A stretch of DNA of 64,000 nt. Source: Paraescarpia echinospica. Lineage: Eukaryota; Annelida; Polychaeta; Sabellida; Siboglinidae. The DNA lies in contig CM034535.1 of assembly GCA_020002185.1 (NCBI GenBank), positions 69,166,318 through 69,230,317 on the forward strand. Direction: 5' to 3'. Below the pieces are notes generated by a model, which made no database searches, had not been told where the DNA came from, and worked only from the letters and a program-made list of their open reading frames with translations. Within the stretch, counting starts at the first letter, position 1. Each line of letters starts with the position of its first letter. The translations under genes and the position numbers were made by a program. This document shows positions 56,856 through 64,000 of the stretch, one piece after another.

Positions 56856-58436
56856 CTAGGCTGCTGATTCCTGTTTTCTCGACTTGCTGCGTGCCGTTGA
56901 TATTTTCGGCAATGGAGAAATGTTCCTAACCAGTTGGCGAATGACCGTCGTAGCCGGTGTCGAGGCGACAGACCCACCAGTGGGCAGAGTGGCAACCGTT
57001 TCGCCCGGTGGCATGTCAGCAGTTGCATGATCATCAGATGAAGGACCAGCACTTTGAGGCTCATCGGATGAAGGGCCGGCAGTTGGATGGCCATCAAATG
57101 AAAGGCCGGCAGTTGGGGGGCCTTCATGTGACGGGCCGGTAGTTGCAGGGCCATCAGATGAAGGACCGGCAGTTGGAGCACCATCAGATGAAGGGCCAGC
57201 AGTGGCCAGGTGGGCAGATGGTTCTTCAAGCGGCGTCGGCTCCTCTGCCACGAGTGCTGCAGCAAAATCGTCGTCAGTGAAGACATCTGGATCGTAAGGC
57301 CAAAGACCACATGCCCTGAATCCAGTGATTGGCTTATCAAGTGTGGCTGATTTGTTGAACGCTTTATTAAACACACCAGCCATGTCGTAAAACGACATTC
57401 GCCGACCTGAATTGGTGACCATCCAGCTGTCTACTGCATTGTTGTAAGCGGTCTTCAATGATTTGAAGAACGTTGTGTCGAGCGGTTGCATCCTATGAGT
57501 GCAATGAGGTGGCAGAACTAGCAGATGTATGCCTTTATACCTCGCGTAGTTAACCGCAGCCAGTGTTTTATGGCTGTGGTGGCCATCCATGATTATGATT
57601 TGTTGGTTTTCTACACACGCATTGGTCGACGCAGCGAAATGTTCAAGCCATTTGACGAACAAGTCTGCATCAATCCAGCCATTCGGACTGCAGTGGCCTA
57701 CAGATTCAGGTGGTGCCCCGTTCATTAAAGCTTCCACCATCTTCTTTCGTGGAAAAATAAACATTGGTGGCAGGTAACGACCTGCTGCATTAATGGCACA
57801 CACGACTGTCACTGTAGCGCCACGTTCCCCACTTGTGACCTTTGCAACGTATCTTGCTCCTTTGGTCGCAACGATTTCCCCTGGTCTTTGGATGTTTGTA
57901 ATACCAGTCTCATTCATATTCCACAATCGACTTGGCGTGTATTGCGCCGTCTCCAAAACCGAGCGGTAAATTTCGAAGAACGTATTTACTCGTGGCTTGT
58001 TAAAGCCAAGAGCGCGAGCAATGTTGGTAGCCTGCGGTTTCTTTATGGCGAGATCGGGGTGGCGTGCAAAAAATCCACTCAACCAGTCTTTACCGGCCAT
58101 CTTGGTTGTTTCGTTGAACAGGTTGTTCACACCAGTTTTGTCGGCAATCCCATAAGCGAGACGTCTTACATCAACAGTTGTCAAGCCGTACATTCGACGT
58201 TCCATCTCTTTGATGTGTTCGTACAGGGCTTCCTCGACGTCATCTCCAAGAATAACAGTCCTGGGACCGAGTTGTTTCAAAGTTCCAGGGGAGGTCACTG
58301 CGTTGTCTCTATGCCTCCGCAAGGTACGAGCTGGTATTCCAAACTGCTTGCTTGCTCTTATCAAAGGAATGCCCACCCTGACCATCACCACACTTTCTCC
58401 TCTCCGTCTTTCTTTTGTATGACCGAACCATTGCCC
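56856..58436 (-). pseudogene. pogo/Tigger-like DDE transposase, frameshifted and with Asp-to-Asn in the catalytic triad
   Basis: The amino end MVRSYKRKTERRK (from 58436) is separated by a shift near 58391-58400 from the main frame. That frame has HTH segments GIPLIRASKQFGIPARTLRR and YGLTTVDVRRLAYGIA, then a DDE domain: LWNMNETGI, IIIMDGHHSHKTL and LPPHCTHRMQPLDTTFFKSL. The family's first motif reads MDETG; here the codon is AAT, so the first catalytic Asp is Asn. The tail carries about seven ~10-residue TAGPSSDGxP repeats and ends with a basic KSRKQ. The enzyme is probably dead. Confidence 0.85.
57015..57215 (-). repeat. 30-bp coding repeat in the transposase tail
   Basis: About seven units encoding AGPSSDGxPT. 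Units differ at third positions and by GHP/GPP/GAP changes. Confidence 0.8.
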
Positions 58437-58487
58437 TGAAAAACGAAGTAGAGAGGAATATTGCTAGACTATTATATAATGTAAGAA

Positions 58488-58516
58488 ATACACACACACA
58501 CACACACACACACACA
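58488..58516. repeat. (CA)n microsatellite inside the pogo-like element
   Basis: About 14 CA units upstream of the transposase frame. Confidence 0.9.
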
Positions 58517-58547
58517 ATTAACGCGATATCATATATGATTATTATAT

Positions 58548-58606
58548 GGTGGGGCAAGACGCCCATGGTAGGCGTCTTACCCCATTCAAAAAGAGCGTCT
58601 TGTCCC
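58548..58606. repeat. Subterminal pogo motifs, right side
   Basis: GGGGCAAGACGCCCATG faces GGCGTCTTACCCC, followed by a third related GCGTCTTGTCCCC word, about 400 bp inside the right end. Confidence 0.65.
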
Positions 58607-58969
58607 CAGGCACGTGCGACAGTAAAATAGCTGTATGTAGTCTGCTGTTTAATTATCGCTCATTTAACTGTTACCAAATGTTAGTCTACATATTTATCGT
58701 AAGAGAAACATATTTGTTATGGTTATTTATGATAACCACTGAGTTTTACAACGAAACAGGAAATCACCTTTTTTACTATTTTAAACCTACAAATCAACAG
58801 TCACATTTTGTACTCACGATTGCGAGTCTTGTTTCTTTTTATGTTTCTGTTCATCCGCTGTGTGGCAGCACGGATTTACACAAACTATAGTGCCAATCTG
58901 AACCGTTGTTATTGTTACGTAGATAGGACGGGTGGGCGTCTCGCCTCGTATAGGCGCCTTACCCCACCC

Positions 58970-59158
58970 TACCTGGCTGTAGACAGTGGTGGTTATAATC
59001 TTCACCCATTAATTGCAGCGTGGCTGGATGCAACTCAACCCAGAGAAGTCGAGATAGTGTTCCATTGAACAAGTCTGCCATGGAGTCAAGGGTAAAGCGC
59101 TTTCAGCAGACCTAAATTTAGACGGGATACTGTGCTATATAAGAACTTACCTTTTTCT
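58970..59158 (+). mobile_element. SINE 3' part, continuing after the pogo-like element
   Basis: Resumes ACCTGGCTGTAGACAGTGGT and runs to the tail TGTGCTATATAAGAACTTAC, matching the other SINE copies in the same register. Confidence 0.78.
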
Positions 59159-59218
59159 TACAAACTTTAGTCTTTAGAGCAACGTTGTTGCGCTTACATT
59201 TATCCGGGCGTTAAATAA

Positions 59219-59540
59219 TATCCGGGTGATGTTTCAGCGCGTGCGCGCATCCAGGGGAATATATTTAGCACCAGCTACGACTGTTGCGTTTTCATTTATC
59301 CGGGCGTTATGTATGTTTATATGTATATATTTACATATATGTATATATATATACATAAATTATAAAATGTTTGCTTCCCACAGACATAAACAATTTCTGT
59401 CGCAAAACAGTTTCCTCTCCACGCACACATCACTTACTCATAATCTTATACTTGGTCACAAATCCGACACAACAAATTATAATTTGATCTACTGGTGCCA
59501 AATATTATGACTTACATATGCACATAAACATCACCCGGAT
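59219..59540. mobile_element. Possible small MITE with ATCCGGGTGATGTTT ends
   Basis: ATCCGGGTGATGTTT near 59220 is inverted at 59525-59539. A CATTTATCCGGGCGTTA word occurs twice just outside and inside the left end. Border and target duplication unclear. Confidence 0.4.
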
Positions 59541-59593
59541 ACAAATTTTCTCATTTTTTTATGAATTGTGCAATAAACATAATTTTGGGTAAC

Positions 59594-59860
59594 ATTAGTG
59601 GTTAGCACATCTGCCCGACATGCCAGCGTTCCGAGTTCAAAACCCGCACTGGGCAGGCATGATATTTGGTGTAAAAACCTGGCTCTCAGCATTGGGGACT
59701 GTGTATCCCTCTTGACTCGGACATCACGTTAGTGTCGGTCCCATGTCAGTTTGGGACGTAAAAGAACCACTGAGGACGACAAGCACCGTGGCAGTGACGA
59801 CCCTCAGTGCCAGCATAGAAAGGTTGGCTTGGCGGTAATGTTAAAAAAAGCTGAGTAGTT
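59594..59860 (+). mobile_element. Second tRNA-derived SINE family
   Basis: A-box-like TAGTGGTTAGCACATC and B-box-like GAGTTCAAAACCC are spaced as in a tRNA. The body contains GGGACGTAAAAGAACC. Unlike the other SINE family it lacks the AATGAGTACCTGGC core. Confidence 0.55.
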
Positions 59861-61224
59861 GAATGACACCTCATAAGATCATTACATTGTAACCACAACA
59901 ATACAGACCACTCAGTTAATAGAATGTTGCCGAGTGCTGGAAACAACTAGAATTAGAACTAGAACATTTTTAACTGGGCACAATTTCACAATTAAAATGT
60001 AAAAAAATATATTTCGGCACTTGCTATTAGTTGGTATGATTGTGTTTTGTTAACATATTCCAATATCATGTGCAAGGTTTAATTTGCACTCTAAGGGCAC
60101 AGCACAAAAGTTAGTTTTTTACATCAATAACAATGGATCTTTTGCTTTTTGCTCTGAAACCAATCATATATACACATACAAACAGAAAAATAGTAATGTC
60201 CTAGCAATTTTATTGCATCCTGTACATTTACCATAACATTATTTTTGCCCACATAGCACAGAAGCTAATTTAGATTCGACATGACAATAACCATTTCAGA
60301 CTGTTGACACAGATTGTCTCTATTACAGTAGACTAATTACAAGCGAAACAGCACACACTGTAGCAGTAGTAGCGCTACTGCTTTGTAAACAAATAACAGT
60401 CCACTAAACTGCTATATTTTGCATAAGTCAGTGATTTTATATGCAAACTCAAACCGGAGCTCTACTATATGTACATATTACATACTACATACACCCATTA
60501 CAAGTCTAAACCTGTATGGAAACCCTACAGACATGATATCTAAAGTTGCTACTGGATGCACGCAGCACTGAAAGACATCAAGGCAACAGATTCTTAATGG
60601 CATATATACATGATCTTTTGCTAATACTGCTTAGTTGTGCAAACATTTGTAAAATGTAAACATAATGAAGTAACATTATAGTTACATATTATGTAGTGAG
60701 CAGTGGTGATGAGGTAATGAAATAGTTTGGAGTAGCGTGCGATGGTGTGTATTTTAATCATATACATTACAATAAATTATAACATTTCTAAAATCCTACA
60801 AAGGAAACTCATAAAAGCAACACTTGAAGCGGAACTCGGATTTCTTAACATACTCTTAGTGTTAGATCAGTTGAAAATATTACAAAATTCCGTCGTCATT
60901 TAAAAACGTATCTTTACAACCTTGTTTATCCACCATATAGCTCCCTAGCGCCTTGACCCATCTGTTGACAACTGGAAACCTCTGAGCTTGGTTTCCAAGG
61001 ATTTAGGTGCAATAGAACTTGTCTTATTATTACAATGTATGAATTGTATCATGACAATCAGCATACATGCATTAATTACCCTGGTAATCCACACAGCTAC
61101 CCACAGCCCCCCACACACATGCCTAATGTAGGACATCAACATTGCATCTCGTTAAAACGGTTTTAAAAACCACATTTTCACGTCACAGTTTTTAATAATA
61201 CCTGAGTATTGCACTACAGCCATG
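59861..61224. other. No gene seen
   Basis: AT-rich sequence without supported features. Confidence 0.55.
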
Positions 61225-61233
61225 GCTACTATA

Positions 61234-62053
61234 AAAAATAGATAAGCGAGCGAAAAATGAACAACTCAGAACACGTCCAAAATATAAAATTCTACGGTCG
61301 CTAGCACCTTCACGGCTCGTCCTGTCCCGACGATCTTGGTATCATTTCAAAGGATGCACTTTTTGTTATTCTAGCGTCGTCTAGATTTAGCGGTAACCGT
61401 TCAAAGAACACCGATAAATGGACCTACAATCACGCCGTTTTCGTTGTTGTGTATGGTTCCGAACGATGTTGGCGGCGGGTACTCAGTACACTAATCTTCC
61501 GATTGCGGCGCTGTTTTCCTCAATTGCATAGGTTCAGACATGTGCACTTCACAATTTCTTGATTTCATGTTATAAGCTCCACCCACTTTTAAACCGCGGC
61601 AAAACTGATGTGCTTTGATCGCAGCGAAACTGATATATCTCTACGTCGGTGACGTCACAATAACGTACGCCTCCCAACGGGTCAACATTCGTTGCATTGG
61701 TTGGTTGATATATGTGACTGTGCCGTCACGCCTACTTCGCGTATGTCATTTTAGCAGCTGTTTGAAAGTGGGTGGAGCTTATATCATGAAATCAGATAGT
61801 GGTGCCTCAATCGGTAGATTGGTGAACTGTGTCGACGAAACAACATTTCCGGTTGTAGGTCCGTTTTTAGTATTATTATTTAGAATTATTATCAGGAAAC
61901 CATGTATATGTTTGAATAGCAGAAAGCTTAAACTTTCAAACGACATCAATATTGTTAGGATCCGACGAACCGTAATGGTACTAGCGATCGCTAAAAAGGC
62001 GTTTTTGGAACGTGTTTGACAGTTGTTCATTTTTCGCTCGCTTATCCATTTTT
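61234..62053. mobile_element. MULE-like fold-back element, 9-bp TSD
   Basis: Ends AAAAATAGATAAGCGAGCG and the complement of AAAAATGGATAAGCGAGCG are inverted and extend inward with CGAAAAATGAACAACT. The 9-bp repeat GCTACTATA flanks both sides (61225-61233 and 62054-62062). Inversion continues imperfectly far inward: TATAAGCTCCACCCACTTT at ~61570 returns inverted at ~61770. The 820-bp element is therefore almost all stem. No transposase frame. Confidence 0.75.
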
Positions 62054-62062
62054 GCTACTATA

Positions 62063-64000
62063 CAGGACCATATGCCATATATTCTCTTGCTTCAACTGCA
62101 TAAAGTATTTTGTAATTACCACAAGAATAAAACATGACACATAATTTGTTTAACAGGACACTTACAACCGCACTCATTTTACCATTTACCTGTAAGGCTA
62201 CAATCTCACTTTTGCAGTCACCCTACCATTTGCCTGCATTTACCAAGTCACATTTACACTTATCAAAACATTTGTCAGCATCTAACATCTCACATACTTA
62301 TTCAGCAAAATATACGCATACCACAAAGTAACGATTATAGATCTCACATTTTCAGCTAAACTATCTCGTACTCGCGTCCATCATAACATCTACTAGCAAA
62401 AATTCTCTTACATTTACACTGTACCGGGGCCTGCTTCATTAAAATTCTTATAAGCCCGATTTTGCTCTTAAAATTGTCTTCATTCATTAACAATGATCTT
62501 GTACACTGAAAACTGTCAACACCAGGTGCGCCACTGGGAAACTTTTGTTGGTGTTTCACGGAAATAGTGTCCTCTGTGACACGGCTGCAGCTTATTGCAT
62601 TTTGAAAACGCTCCCGACAACAAAGGTGATAATGGATTTTCGATGAGCTCATTGTTTGGGTGAAATGGTCCCCTGAACAACAACCGGTCCCCTGAACTAT
62701 AACGTCTCATCAAAACTTATGCGAACAGTACAAATGCTAGGTAGCACATTTCCATCAACTGATCTCTAACCCAGGGAAGGCTACGGGCACGTTTCCTTCC
62801 TTACTTCATCTTCAAGTTTAAACCGTCCGTTTCTTATTTAATAATACAATTGTCTTAATACTAAAATAAATACGTTGAAGTTATACTTGGCTGTGGAAAT
62901 TCAAATTGTACATTGGCAGGTGGGGCTAACCGCAAGTTCCTGGAAGAGATCTTTGATGTTGGGTACACTGTTTCAGTAAACCTCCTGCTTCCACCCTGGG
63001 TTGAGAGGATGATTCCAAGTCACAGAACAGATAACGTCACCTTAAACCGTCAATCAGTACCACATGGCTGCATGTCATATTTACCAGAAGTTCTCCTGAT
63101 GACAGAAGACAAAGTTATAAATTCAGCTAACAGTTTAAAGATCACAATGTAAATAGTGCCTACAATACTGTGTATGAATACGAAGCAGACTGCGATGAGG
63201 AACTACTTCAGTAACTCGCATCGATACGTTCACGCATTTTACATTGTTGCCATAAATACAATTCATAAAATAACTAACATTCAGGATGTAGAAAATATAT
63301 TATTTAAAAAAATAACATTTGAATTCTGTTGCTGACCTGCTGCTTTGTAAATCTAACTCCTACAGCACATATTTAATCAATTATACATACTAATCATACT
63401 TATATATATTCTTCAAGAACCCCCTTATCATGAGCTGCAATATATTTGAGACAACCACTCACAGTTGGATTCAAATGCATTGCATTTGCAATTAAATACA
63501 GATTGCGTACTAATTAAACGGCAACCAAAACAAATGCACTTGTTGCTTGTGGATGAAATGTTTTGTATTTACTAGTGTTTGTCTTTGCTGTTAGGGCAAT
63601 CTGAAACTTATACAGTGGACGCTCACTACACACTCCCAACATAAAGATTATCTGCTTGAAAGGAACAGTTTTGAAATTCTGTTCTGGCCCACAGTTTTAT
63701 TTACCCATGGATATCAGGAAGAGTTTGACCAGGCGCGTTCCTTATAGCAAGCGTCCACTACATCTCTTTTGATTCCTGAATAGCACCCACAGATGCATAA
63801 TCAATATCTCGGTCTACTTACAAACAAGTATTAATTAACAATGTTAGAGTACATGCTTTTAGACAACCATTATGATTCCCAAAATAAATAAATTATTATC
63901 ATAATTTATAAACATCTGAGTTTCATCAGTGGGTGTTTCCCAGTTAGAGCTGTGTGGGGTTGGGGTTTGGCAAGCCAGGGGTGGGGTATTACACACAGCT
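62063..64000. other. No gene seen
   Basis: AT-rich. A short plus-strand frame at 62913-63152 follows a TTGGCAG that could be a splice acceptor, but its product matches no family I know. Confidence 0.5.

Larger units (their letters stand above)
56010..58969 (-). mobile_element. pogo/Tigger-like DNA transposon, 2.96 kb
   Basis: Ends GGGTGGGGCAAGGCGCC (left) and the complement of GGGTGGGGTAAGGCGCC (right), with TA on both sides (56008-56009 and 58970-58971). Its insertion splits a SINE, which confirms the borders. It encodes one minus-strand DDE transposase. Extra copies of the GGCGTCTTGCCCC motif lie inside both ends. Confidence 0.88.

Noticed and set aside
62913..63152. 79-aa plus-strand frame after a TTGGCAG acceptor-like site
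   Set aside because: No recognisable domain, no donor-defined exon and no neighbouring exon.

Overview
The window is animal nuclear DNA: AT-rich, intron-rich, crowded with transposons, minisatellites and microsatellites, with no bacterial-style gene packing. Long GT/AG introns, tRNA-derived SINEs, CR1-type and Ty3/gypsy (Mag-like) retrotransposons, and a type I animal fatty acid synthase whose exons align end to end with vertebrate FASN point to a metazoan. A lophotrochozoan, probably a mollusc, is my best inference; nothing in the window proves the species.

The one host gene I can support runs on the minus strand from the ATG at 27225 to the left edge. It encodes a FASN-type multidomain synthase, or an animal FAS-like polyketide synthase. 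I resolved 18 coding exons with GT/AG borders. Their lengths (5046 nt, 1682 codons) keep one open frame through KS, linker, AT, DH, C-methyltransferase (MT), pseudo-KR and the first part of ER. The rest of ER, then KR, ACP and TE, must lie left of position 343, outside the window. Active-site residues of KS (C178, H310, H349), AT (S601, R626, H703) and DH (H899, D1052) are all present. The MT domain, which is degenerate in vertebrate FASN, keeps a GAG motif, an NVLH motif and a Glu 26 residues after that His, so it may be active. About 10 kb upstream (36.85-37.33 kb) a CpG-richer patch holds CCAAT, an SRE-like motif and a strong minus-strand splice donor. It could be the promoter and a non-coding first exon.

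FASN introns (1-27 kb) carry many repeats. They include two copies of a TIR element with 6-bp target duplications (5989-7201 and 21562-23006), a TTAA-target element (17430-18104), SINEs, two plus-strand retrotransposon tail fragments, and large minisatellites.

Upstream (27-64 kb) I see no convincing second host gene. The interval is a chain of mobile elements: a decayed CR1 fragment (29.0-29.3 kb), a TIR element (29.4-29.9 kb), an internally deleted hAT element (32.5-34.1 kb), a second 5-bp-TSD element (34.3-36.05 kb), a near full-length CR1-like non-LTR element with ORF1 and ORF2 (38.3-42.5 kb), a very young Ty3/gypsy element with identical LTRs (45.28-49.86 kb), a degenerate satellite (50.4-51.3 kb), a pogo/Tigger-like transposon inserted in a SINE (56.0-58.97 kb), and a MULE-like fold-back element (61.2-62.05 kb).

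All calls come from reading sequence and translated frames; no database search was run. Family names are from recalled motifs and domain orders.
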